Of a stretch of DNA of 13,293 nt, positions 7,011 through 13,293 are shown in pieces. The position numbers and the translations under genes are program-made. Where the stretch lies: contig JAQBNY010000143.1 in NCBI GenBank assembly GCA_028288315.1, positions 1 to 13,293 on the forward strand, given 5' to 3'. This DNA comes from Mucilaginibacter sp. (GTDB taxonomy: Bacteria > Bacteroidota > Bacteroidia > Sphingobacteriales > Sphingobacteriaceae). Within the stretch, counting starts at the first letter, position 1, and the number at the start of each line of letters is the position of its first letter. Under the pieces are notes generated by a model. The model did no database searches and was not told the DNA's origin. It saw nothing but the letters and a program-made list of their open reading frames with translations.

Positions 7011-7659
7011 AACCCATTTTTTCTTTTATGCCACCATTTTTTGCCAGAAACTTACCGTATTCAAACAGGTTATCAATAGGCGAGCGCTGAAACAGATCAA
7101 ATGTTACGTTTACGCCCTTCTCTATAGCTTCATCGGTTTTTTCAAATCCGGCCGAATTGTCGTTAATCCAAAAGTTAAGCACAAAACCAAACTGGATCCA
7201 TAAAGCATCTTTATAACGCTTGCTGAAAAATTTACGGTCAGATAGTTCTGCGGTCTCGATGCCCTCATTTAAAATGTTTTCAGCAAAGGCTTCAAATACA
7301 TCTTTAAGGCCATCCAAAACACGTGGCGAACTTAGTGTGCGGGGTTGTTTTTTAATGCTGTAAACAGCAAAGCTGCGGCTGCTTTTAAGCAATTCAAAAA
7401 AGCTATAGAAAAAAGACAATGCTTTTTCACGAGCCGAATATTGCGCCCAAATTTCCTGTTCCTTTATTTCGATAAGGGCTTTATTAGCAAGGTCGGTCCA
7501 AACGCTTTGCTCAATAGCATCAAATGATCCAAAAAAACGATAAAATTCCTCTTCGGCCATTTTATTTTTTTTGGCAAAAACGTAAACCGATTTTGGTTGC
7601 TCTCCCTCGGTTAAAACAAAGTCTATATAAGCTTTTTGTATGCTTTCGGTAGTAGCCAT
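6997..7659 (-). CDS. TetR-family transcriptional regulator, first gene of the minus-strand operon
   Basis: A 220-residue regulator. Residues ~1-60 fit a TetR DNA-binding domain: KSVYVFAKKNKMAEEEFYRFFGS corresponds to the usual helix-turn-helix followed by the FYRYF-type segment. The rest is a helical ligand/dimerisation domain, rich in aromatic residues and charged helices, with no recognisable ligand signature. The start is ATG at 7659. It heads a five-gene set and is divergent from the DASH photolyase gene across 328 bases, the classic position for a regulator controlling both units. A palindrome at 7831-7844 is a candidate operator. A weak promoter match (TAACTTTA, minus strand, 7680-7687) lies 20 bases upstream. 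TetR assignment is by pattern and is less certain than for its neighbours. Confidence 0.75.
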   Translation of the reverse strand: MATTESIQKAYIDFVLTEGEQPKSVYVFAKKNKMAEEEFYRFFGSFDAIEQSVWTDLANKALIEIKEQEIWAQYSAREKALSFFYSFFELLKSSRSFAVYSIKKQPRTLSSPRVLDGLKDVFEAFAENILNEGIETAELSDRKFFSKRYKDALWIQFGFVLNFWINDNSAGFEKTDEAIEKGVNVTFDLFQRSPIDNLFEYGKFLAKNGGIKEKMGFGTF

Positions 7660-7830
7660 ATTATATGGGTTTTATAAATTAAAGTTACAATAAATAGCAA
7701 ATGCAAATATCATTCTTATGTATAATTAAACGATTGGGGCTGAGGGTTATTTTAGTGCTTTAGATTTAAACACAAAGGCACTAAGGGGAAACTACAACAG
7801 TTGCAAAATGGTTTATTTCTTAGCTGCTTT

Positions 7831-7844
7831 TAGCACCGGTGTTA
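7831..7844. promoter_or_regulatory. Palindrome, candidate TetR operator
   Basis: TAGCACCGGTGTTA is a 14-bp palindrome with one mismatched pair and a perfect CACCGGTG core. TetR regulators commonly bind such palindromes in the divergent region beside their own gene. It lies 172 bases from the regulator start and 144 bases from the photolyase start. The assignment is inference from symmetry and position. Confidence 0.3.
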
Positions 7845-7944
7845 TTAATCTCCACATGCTTTTTAACAATTCGCTAATTAGCTGGAAATGTTACCCAGAT
7901 GTCAAATATTATAGCGAAACAATGTATAACAAAGAAATAATCAC

Positions 7945-7952
7945 CATTTTTG
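7945..7952 (+). promoter_or_regulatory. Possible -7 element for the DASH photolyase gene
   Basis: CATTTTTG matches TAnnTTTG at all fixed positions but the first. It predicts transcription from about 7957 and a ~30-base leader to the ATG at 7988. It overlaps the GTATAA repeats, so a protein bound there would affect initiation. Confidence 0.3.
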
Positions 7953-7972
7953 TATAATCTACGTATAAGTTA
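7951..7972 (+). repeat. Tandem 11-bp GTATAA repeats at the photolyase promoter
   Basis: TGTATAATCTA (7951-7961) and CGTATAAGTTA (7962-7972) are adjacent 11-mers identical at 8 of 11 positions, one helical turn apart. Further same-strand GTATAA copies lie at 7924-7929 and 7720-7725. Tandem repeats with an 11-base period resemble operators of some multimeric regulators. No specific protein is assigned. Confidence 0.4.
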
Positions 7973-7987
7973 GATCAGCTGTTCCCT

Positions 7988-9292
7988 ATGAGCGAAAAAA
8001 CGATATTGGTTTGGTTTAGAAATGATTTGCGTATACATGATAATGAAATATTATCTGAAGCTGTACGCAAAGCAGATAAAGTTTTGCCGGTATTCATTTT
8101 TGATCCTTTCTACTTTAAAACAAGCGCTACCGGCGCCTTAAAAACAGGCAGCTTCCGTGCAAGGTTTCTGTTACAATCAGTTGCCGATTTGCGTAAGAAC
8201 CTGCAGGCATTTGGTGCCGAGCTTATTATCCGCATAGGTGACCCGGCCGAAGTACTTACTGAACTTGCCGAACAATATCATATTAACGAAGTATACCATC
8301 ACAGGGAAGTAGCACCGGATGAAACCGGAATATCTGAAACAGTAGAAGCTGCGTTATGGAAAATAAAGCTAAACCTGAAACACTTTATAGGGCATACCAT
8401 GTACCATAAAGAAGATTTGCCTTTTCCTATTAAAGATATACCTGATAGCTTTGTTACCTTTAAAAAGAAGGTAGAACGAGATAGCACTGTAAGGCCCTGT
8501 ACTGTGAGTCCTGATCATATTACTACACCCGAAATTACTGATGCCGGTGAATTGCCAACATTGGCAGAACTGGGCGTGCCCGAGCCTGTTGATGACCCCC
8601 GTGCTGTAAACAAATTTACAGGTGGCGAAACTGCGGCTCTTAGCCAATTGTACCAATACCTGGCAAATAACCTGCAAAACAATCAGGGTAAAAACCGCAC
8701 GGTGCAGTCATCACATTTATCGCCATGGTTGGCATTGGGTTGTATATCTCCACGGCAAGTGTATTGGGAGGTTGTAAATCATCAGCGTGAGCACCAGTTA
8801 CATAGCGCCGAGCCCTTAATACTTGAACTGCTTTGGCGTGATTATTTCAGGTTTATGTTTAAAAAACATGGCCAAAAGTTTTTCAGGTCCGAAGGATTTA
8901 ACAACGAGGCTCCTGATGTTGCTACCAACCAGGATGATTTATTTGAGCACTGGAAAACTGGCGAAACCGGCGTACCTTATATTGATGCTGCTATGCATGA
9001 GTTAAATGCTACCGGGTACATAAGCAACTACAGCAGGCAGGCTGTGGCAACCTATCTTACAAAAGATTTGCAGGTTGACTGGACAAAAGGCGCTTTATAT
9101 TTTGAAGAAAAGCTGATAGACTATTCGCCCGCAAGCAATTGGGGTAATTGGGCCTTTTTGGCAGGTGTGGGTAACGATACCAAAAGCAACCGCTATTTTA
9201 ATGCGGCCAAACCAACCGTTCAACTTGAAAGCAAAAGCGATTTTATAGCCACCTGGCTCGCTGGCGAAGGTGCAGATAAAATACCGGCCTAA
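7988..9292 (+). CDS. DASH-family cryptochrome/photolyase, divergent
   Basis: A 434-residue FAD flavoprotein of the DASH group, whose members use blue light to repair cyclobutane pyrimidine dimers, mainly in single-stranded DNA, and may signal. The N-terminal alpha/beta antenna domain has VWFRNDLRIHDN (8-19). The FAD domain has SSHLSPWLALGCISPR (241-256), LELLWRDYFRF (279-289), TGVPYIDAAMHELNATGY (327-344), LTKDLQVDW (357-365) and SNWGNWAFLAGVGND (383-397). By ungapped alignment to E. coli photolyase, Trp388 and Trp365 match W382 and W359, but the W306 position is Ala312. The usual NRGR reads NYSR (347-350), and the common YDPxGEYV tail is replaced by ESKSDFIATW. The protein is therefore an outlier, though the FAD core looks intact. 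The ATG start is clear. It is divergent from the tetR-like operon. Confidence 0.92.
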   Translation: MSEKTILVWFRNDLRIHDNEILSEAVRKADKVLPVFIFDPFYFKTSATGALKTGSFRARFLLQSVADLRKNLQAFGAELIIRIGDPAEVLTELAEQYHINEVYHHREVAPDETGISETVEAALWKIKLNLKHFIGHTMYHKEDLPFPIKDIPDSFVTFKKKVERDSTVRPCTVSPDHITTPEITDAGELPTLAELGVPEPVDDPRAVNKFTGGETAALSQLYQYLANNLQNNQGKNRTVQSSHLSPWLALGCISPRQVYWEVVNHQREHQLHSAEPLILELLWRDYFRFMFKKHGQKFFRSEGFNNEAPDVATNQDDLFEHWKTGETGVPYIDAAMHELNATGYISNYSRQAVATYLTKDLQVDWTKGALYFEEKLIDYSPASNWGNWAFLAGVGNDTKSNRYFNAAKPTVQLESKSDFIATWLAGEGADKIPA

Positions 9293-9307
9293 TTATAACA
9301 TATTATA

Positions 9308-9334
9308 ATATACAAAACGTATATATTTGTATAT
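9308..9334 (+). promoter_or_regulatory. Promoter-like element inside an inverted repeat
   Basis: ATATACAAA (9308-9316) and its exact complement TTTGTATAT (9326-9334) form 9-bp arms around a 9-base spacer. The right arm overlaps TATATTTG (9322-9329), an exact TAnnTTTG match, so a dimeric protein bound to the repeat would cover the -7 element. It lies 16 bases after the photolyase stop and directly before the ATG of a small frame. The AT-rich sequence raises the chance of coincidence. Confidence 0.4.
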
Positions 9335-9434
9335 GAACCCTTTTGAACAATTTACTATAATCATTGGCTTGCTCGCCGTGCTGTTTGAAGGGTTAGGCTA
9401 TCTACGTGGGTTTCTCCACAAGTTTCTTCATTAA
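9333..9434 (+). CDS. Possible 33-residue single-span membrane peptide
   Basis: ATG at 9333 opens 33 codons to TAA at 9432-9434. The product begins MNPFEQFTIIIGLLAVLF and ends in a basic, aromatic tail (GFLHKFLH), so it has one hydrophobic span of about 16-18 residues flanked by charged ends, the layout of small membrane proteins. An exact -7 element ends 3 bases before the ATG, which would give a leaderless message. No family is recognised. Its 3' third overlaps an antisense frame that also looks protein-like, and both cannot easily be real. Chance cannot be excluded at this length. Confidence 0.35.
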   Translation: MNPFEQFTIIIGLLAVLFEGLGYLRGFLHKFLH

Positions 9435-9557
9435 TTTGTCGACTCCTTTTTTATAAGCTTCTTCTTTATCGTCTGTGTGTGAATTGTAGAGTTTTAGTGT
9501 TTTTATAATGCTTAAGTTGCTATGCCGTTTGTAGTAATAATATGACTGACGGTTAAC
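9402..9557 (-). pseudogene. Possible remnant of a gene 3' end, no start codon
   Basis: The minus strand is open for 51 codons from 9557 to a TAG at 9402-9404 and ends in a charged, helix-like tail with DDKEEAYKKGVDKLMKKL. The amino-acid make-up looks like a real protein C-terminus. A stop codon stands directly upstream (9558-9560), however, and no ATG, GTG or TTG precedes the tail, so an intact gene is not possible here. It could be a decayed fragment or an accident of AT-rich sequence. No family is recognised. Confidence 0.2.
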
Positions 9558-9579
9558 TTAAATAACTAACAAACAATTA

Positions 9580-9587
9580 TAGCTTTG
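9580..9587 (+). promoter_or_regulatory. Putative -7 promoter element for the GH18 gene
   Basis: TAGCTTTG matches TAnnTTTG exactly and ends 6 bases before the ATG at 9594. It predicts an almost leaderless transcript. The in-frame TTG at 9585 lies inside this element, which argues for the ATG as the true start. No clear -33 TTG was found. Confidence 0.4.
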
Positions 9588-9593
9588 CTTACT

Positions 9594-10559
9594 ATGAAAA
9601 AACTATGTGGGGCATTAGCGGGTTTATTTTTGCTTATTTCTGCTGATAGGTTAATGGCCCAATCAACCAAATCTAAATTTAGAATAGTAGGCTATATGCG
9701 TAACCGTGGATTGGCTAATTCTATTAAGAACTTTGAGCTGGATAAGATAACACATCTCAATATTGCGTTTATCAATCCCGATTCATTAGGTAATTTGAAA
9801 GTTGCACCCGGCTTAAAAGATGTTGCCACACTGGCGCATAAAAGCGGGGTTAAGGTATTGCTCTCTATTGGTGGTGGAACGCCGCCCGCGGCTCTGCCCG
9901 ATTTTATTTATGGCAATAAGCAGGACCTGTTCATCTCGACCCTGATAAAAGTTATGGTTGATGATGATCTGGATGGTATAGATGTAGACCTGGAAGGAGG
10001 GCTGGTAGACAACAACTACGAGGGCTTTGTAAGTAAACTGGCATCGGCACTAAAAGAAAAAAATAAGCTCATTACCGCAGCTATTGCAACAACTTATGCA
10101 GATAAGTATACCGATAAAGCTTTGGCCCAGTTTAATTTTATTAATGTAATGAGTTACGATAAAACCGGGCCATGGAACCAAAATAAACCCGGCCAGCATG
10201 CTCCTTTTGATATGGCCGCTGATGATATGGACTACTGGACCAACAAACGCGGCATTGCCAAAGAAAAACTAAGTTTAGGGATGCCTTTTTATGGATACGG
10301 TTTTGGTACTAATGCACCGGAGAGTATAGCTTATAAAGACATCATAACTCAATATCCCGGAGCGGAAAACACCGACCAGGTTACGGTGCCAGGCGGAGGT
10401 ATAATTTATTACAATGGTGCACCAACCATTAAAGCTAAAACAGTGCTGGCACTTGAAAAGGCAGGAGGTGTAATGATATGGCAATTATCACAGGATGCCA
10501 AAAGCGAAAGGCCCTTATTAGACGTTATTGATGACACAATTAGGTCACAAAACAAATAA
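9594..10559 (+). CDS. Secreted glycoside hydrolase family 18 protein (chitinase-like)
   Basis: A 321-residue protein with a signal peptide: MKKLCG, a hydrophobic core to about residue 18, and a likely cleavage site near Ala22-Gln23. A GH18 (beta/alpha)8 barrel follows. IVGYMRN (31-37) is the first strand, LLSIGGG (89-95) the third-strand motif, and LDGIDVDLEG (126-135) the DxxDxDxE catalytic motif, with Glu134 as the acid and Asp132 assisting. VMSYD and GVMIWQLSQD mark later strands. The residue between the last Asp and Glu is Leu, where many chitinases have Trp. The length fits a bare catalytic domain, with no carbohydrate-binding module. GH18 enzymes cleave beta-1,4-GlcNAc linkages in chitin or N-glycans, and which is used here cannot be told. 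It is monocistronic by appearance. ATG 9594 is chosen over TTG 9585. Confidence 0.9.
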   Translation: MKKLCGALAGLFLLISADRLMAQSTKSKFRIVGYMRNRGLANSIKNFELDKITHLNIAFINPDSLGNLKVAPGLKDVATLAHKSGVKVLLSIGGGTPPAALPDFIYGNKQDLFISTLIKVMVDDDLDGIDVDLEGGLVDNNYEGFVSKLASALKEKNKLITAAIATTYADKYTDKALAQFNFINVMSYDKTGPWNQNKPGQHAPFDMAADDMDYWTNKRGIAKEKLSLGMPFYGYGFGTNAPESIAYKDIITQYPGAENTDQVTVPGGGIIYYNGAPTIKAKTVLALEKAGGVMIWQLSQDAKSERPLLDVIDDTIRSQNK

Positions 10560-10617
10560 ACTTGGTGTAGTTAAAAAGTTATACCATATAATTTTCGGCA
10601 TATTGTACTATTATGCT

Positions 10618-10625
10618 TAATTTTG
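10618..10625 (+). promoter_or_regulatory. Putative -7 promoter element for sucA
   Basis: TAATTTTG matches TAnnTTTG exactly in the 90-bp gap before sucA. It predicts a start at about 10630 and a ~20-base leader to the ATG at 10650. A T-rich stretch (10592-10595) sits roughly where a -33 element would be. Confidence 0.42.
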
Positions 10626-10649
10626 TGCCGTTTACATTATTGGTTTCTC

Positions 10650-13293
10650 ATGGATCGCCTTAATTATCTAAATAGCGGAAACGCTGCCTACATTAGCTCA
10701 TTATACGAAGCATATAAACAAGACCCCGAGTCAGTAGAATTTGGCTGGCAAAAGTTCTTTGAAGGCTTTGATTTTGGTAGGGACTCTCAGGCACCGGCTG
10801 CAAGCACCGGTATGCCCGATGACAACCTGCTTAAAGAAATAAATGTAATGAACATGATAAATGGTTATCGCACACGCGGCCATTTATTCACCAAAACAAA
10901 TCCTGTACGCGAACGCCGCAAATATTTCCCTGGTAAAGAACTGGAAACATTTGGTTTAAGCGAAGCCGACATGGACACTGTGTTTAACGCAGGTGTTGAA
11001 GTTGGCATTGGTCCCGCAAAGCTGCGTGACATTCGCCAGTTATTGGAAGATACTTATTGCCAGTCAATTGGTGCTGAATATCGTTACATCCGCAACCCTA
11101 TTAAACTGAAATGGTTTGAGGACAGGATGGAAACTAAACGCAATACGCCATCATTTACAGCAGAAGAAAAGAAACTGATGCTGGCTAAATTGAACGAGGC
11201 GGTTGTTTTTGAAAACTTTTTGGGGACAAAGTTCCTGGGTCAAAAACGATTTTCGTTAGAAGGTGCCGAAGCATTGATTCCCGCGCTGGATTCTGTTATT
11301 AAAAAAGGATCAGACTTGGGTATTGAGGAGTTCATTATAGGTATGGCTCACCGTGGCCGCTTAAATGTCCTTACTAACATAATGGAGAAAACTTATAAAG
11401 AAGTATTCTCTGAGTTTGAAGGTAAAAATTACGTTTCTGACTCACCATTTGGTGGCGACGTGAAATATCACCTGGGTTTCTCAACTGATATTAAAACTCA
11501 AAACGGCAAGAACGTTCACTTGAGCCTTTGCCCAAATCCATCGCACTTAGAGGCGGTTGACCCGATTGTTGAAGGTATAACCCGTTCAAAAATTGACTTT
11601 AAATACAACGGTGATCATTCTAAAATAGCGCCGATATTAATACATGGTGACGCATCTATAGCCGGGCAAGGAATTGTCTATGAGGTTTTACAGATGGAAA
11701 AACTTGACGGTTACCGCACTGGCGGCACCGTGCATTTGGTTATTAACAACCAGATAGGGTTTACCACCAACTATAAAGATGCCCGATCAAGTACTTATTG
11801 TACCGATGTGGCTAAAGTTGTGCTTTCGCCCGTTTTTCACGTAAATGGCGATGATGTTGAGGCATTGGTATACGTTATTAACCTGGCAATGGAATATCGC
11901 CAGGTGTTTAATGAAGATGTATTTATAGATATTCTTTGCTACCGCCGTTATGGTCACAATGAGGCGGATGAGCCTAAGTTTACCCAGCCGGTATTGTACA
12001 AGGCCATTGAGGCGCACCCTAACCCTTTGCAGATATATATTAAAAAATTAATTGCAGAGGGTGCCATTGATGAGAAGTACGCTAAACAACTGGAGAAAGA
12101 CTTTAGAGCCGAATTGCAGAAAATGCTGGACGAGTCAAAAGCCGAAGACAGGTTTACCGATACCATTCCCATGTTTGAGGGGGCATGGACAGGTTTACAC
12201 CTGGCTAACCATAAAGAACTTATAAGTTCAATTGATACCTCTGTTAAAGAAGAAGATATAATTGAAATAGGTAACAAATTAACTACCCTGCCTTCAGGCA
12301 AAGCATTCTTCAAAAAAATTGAAAAACTATTTGAAGATCGTAATGCTATGGTAAACAAAACCAAAGTGTTTGACTGGGCAATGGGCGAGTTGCTTGCTTA
12401 CGGCACCTTGTTAAAAGATGGTTTCCCGGTTAGGTTAAGTGGTGAGGATGTTAAACGCGGAACCTTCTCGCATCGCCATGCAGTATTAACGCTGGTTGAT
12501 TCTGAGGATGAGTATACCCCGTTAGAAACTATAGATACAAAAGCTAAACTAAGCATATTTAACTCCCTGCTATCAGAGTATGGTGTTTTAGGTTTTGAAT
12601 ATGGTTATGCTTTGGCTAACCCTAACGGGTTAACCATTTGGGAAGCACAGTTTGGTGATTTCTTTAACGGTGCACAGATAATTGTTGACCAGTACATTGC
12701 CAGTGCCGAAACTAAATGGCAACGTGGTAATGGTTTGGTAATGCTGTTGCCGCATGGTTATGAAGGCCAGGGGCCGGAGCATTCATCAGCACGTGTAGAA
12801 CGCTTTTTAGAACTTTGTGCCGATGATAATATCCAGGTAGCTAATTGCTCAACGCCTGCAAACTTCTTCCATATATTAAGAAGGCAAATGCACCGCGATT
12901 TCCGCAAGCCGCTTATTATATTTACGCCTAAGAGCTTATTACGCAGCCCTAAATGCGTATCGCCGATTGAGGACTTTACCAACGGTAAGTTCCATGAAGT
13001 GATAGATGATACTTACGCTGATCCTAAAAAAGTTAAACGTGTATTGCTTTGCACAGGTAAAATTTATTATGATTTGTTAGAGAAACAGCAGATTGATAAG
13101 CGTAAAGATGTAGCCATTGTACGTGTGGAGCAATTGTATCCAACGCCTATACAGCAAATATTGAAAATGAAATACCGGTACGATAAAGCTACCGAGTTTA
13201 AGTGGGTACAGGAAGAGCCGGAGAATATGGGTGCATGGCCATACATTTGCCGTAAGTTCCATAATGATACACACTTGAATTTACAGGTAATAT
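10650..13293 (+). CDS. sucA: 2-oxoglutarate dehydrogenase E1 component, 3' end beyond the window
   Basis: An uninterrupted frame of 881 codons from ATG 10650 to the window edge. E1 is the thiamine-diphosphate enzyme that decarboxylates 2-oxoglutarate and passes the succinyl group to the lipoyl arm of E2 (SucB) in the TCA cycle. The N-terminus (YISSLYEAYKQDPESVEFGW) is the E2-binding helix typical of SucA. Then come GMAHRGRLNVL (from about 231), NPSHLEAVDPIVEG, the ThDP/Mg segment GDASIAGQGIVYE (from 333) with NNQIGFTT, YRRYGHNEADEP, GTFSHRHAV, and HGYEGQGPEHSSAR (702-715), all characteristic of the family. E. coli SucA has 933 residues, so about 40-55 are missing. sucB would be expected next but lies outside. 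Expression is probably constitutive or carbon-regulated, and no operator is visible. Confidence 0.97.
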   Translation, partial: MDRLNYLNSGNAAYISSLYEAYKQDPESVEFGWQKFFEGFDFGRDSQAPAASTGMPDDNLLKEINVMNMINGYRTRGHLFTKTNPVRERRKYFPGKELETFGLSEADMDTVFNAGVEVGIGPAKLRDIRQLLEDTYCQSIGAEYRYIRNPIKLKWFEDRMETKRNTPSFTAEEKKLMLAKLNEAVVFENFLGTKFLGQKRFSLEGAEALIPALDSVIKKGSDLGIEEFIIGMAHRGRLNVLTNIMEKTYKEVFSEFEGKNYVSDSPFGGDVKYHLGFSTDIKTQNGKNVHLSLCPNPSHLEAVDPIVEGITRSKIDFKYNGDHSKIAPILIHGDASIAGQGIVYEVLQMEKLDGYRTGGTVHLVINNQIGFTTNYKDARSSTYCTDVAKVVLSPVFHVNGDDVEALVYVINLAMEYRQVFNEDVFIDILCYRRYGHNEADEPKFTQPVLYKAIEAHPNPLQIYIKKLIAEGAIDEKYAKQLEKDFRAELQKMLDESKAEDRFTDTIPMFEGAWTGLHLANHKELISSIDTSVKEEDIIEIGNKLTTLPSGKAFFKKIEKLFEDRNAMVNKTKVFDWAMGELLAYGTLLKDGFPVRLSGEDVKRGTFSHRHAVLTLVDSEDEYTPLETIDTKAKLSIFNSLLSEYGVLGFEYGYALANPNGLTIWEAQFGDFFNGAQIIVDQYIASAETKWQRGNGLVMLLPHGYEGQGPEHSSARVERFLELCADDNIQVANCSTPANFFHILRRQMHRDFRKPLIIFTPKSLLRSPKCVSPIEDFTNGKFHEVIDDTYADPKKVKRVLLCTGKIYYDLLEKQQIDKRKDVAIVRVEQLYPTPIQQILKMKYRYDKATEFKWVQEEPENMGAWPYICRKFHNDTHLNLQVI

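Larger units (their letters stand above)
7660..7987. other. Divergent intergenic regulatory region (tetR-like / DASH photolyase)
   Basis: These 328 bases separate two divergent start codons and contain no convincing gene. Visible elements are a weak minus-strand -7 match at 7680-7687, a hairpin (TTAGTGC at 7752-7758 with GCACTAA at 7778-7784), a near-perfect 14-bp palindrome at 7831-7844, a perfect 10-bp palindrome GCTAATTAGC at 7873-7882, and four same-orientation GTATAA copies starting at 7720, 7924, 7952 and 7963. A 49-codon frame at 7808-7957 looks accidental. Two-way regulation from this region is inferred. Confidence 0.55.

Noticed and set aside
7752..7784. Hairpin TTAGTGC...GCACTAA as a terminator or riboswitch
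   Set aside because: The stem is 7 bp with a 19-base loop, no T-tract follows, and it lies between divergent genes. It is recorded only as a spacer feature.
7808..7957. 49-codon frame MVYFLAAF... in the tetR-like/photolyase spacer
   Set aside because: It overlaps promoter and repeat elements, has no promoter or ribosome-binding signal of its own, and its residue make-up looks random.
10560..10649. Terminator after the GH18 gene
   Set aside because: No stable GC-rich stem followed by a T-run is present, only AT-rich sequence and a promoter-like element.
11787..13274. Several minus-strand frames across the 3' half of sucA
   Set aside because: sucA is unbroken and motif-rich over this stretch, so the antisense frames are codon-bias shadows.
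1..13293. CRISPR array, tRNA/rRNA, transposase or phage genes
   Set aside because: No regularly spaced repeats, cloverleaf-like or rRNA sequence, or transposase/integrase motifs were seen on either strand.

Overview
The window looks like chromosomal DNA of a Bacteroidota bacterium, most likely Sphingobacteriaceae (Mucilaginibacter/Pedobacter-like). The reasons are a moderately AT-rich composition, starts without Shine-Dalgarno sequences, repeated matches to the Bacteroidota -7 promoter element TAnnTTTG, small SPII lipoproteins of FKBP type, and the protein families present. The taxonomic call is inference, since no rRNA or tRNA is present.

Left part, + strand (1-2030): a MarR-family regulator, then a two-gene unit encoding FKBP-like lipoproteins, one with a single domain and one with two. 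Both have lost much of the prolyl-isomerase active site.

Centre, - strand (7659 down to 2031): a co-directional set, tetR-like regulator, HAD phosphatase/mutase, ABC1/UbiB-type atypical kinase, SDR with a DUF2867-like tail, TIGR01777 epimerase. The first three genes overlap or nearly touch. At the distal end lies an undeclared gene remnant: the last ~64 codons of a class I photolyase, with one frameshift, abutting the FKBP stop codon. Its upstream end coincides with a hairpin repeat (2231-2402) bounded by a 12-bp inverted repeat. An intact but divergent DASH-type cryptochrome/photolyase (7988-9292) is transcribed divergently from the tetR-like gene. The 328-bp space between them carries repeated GTATAA motifs and a near-perfect palindrome. 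Together this reads as a light or photo-oxidative-stress locus combining flavin-based repair with membrane/quinone-associated enzymes, whose second photolyase has been lost.

Right part, + strand (9293-13293): a short interval with a possible 33-residue membrane peptide and an antisense gene remnant, a secreted GH18 family protein, and the 5' 881 codons of sucA (2-oxoglutarate dehydrogenase E1), which runs off the window.

No rRNA, tRNA, CRISPR array, transposase or convincing intrinsic terminator was seen. All family calls come from reading motifs by eye.
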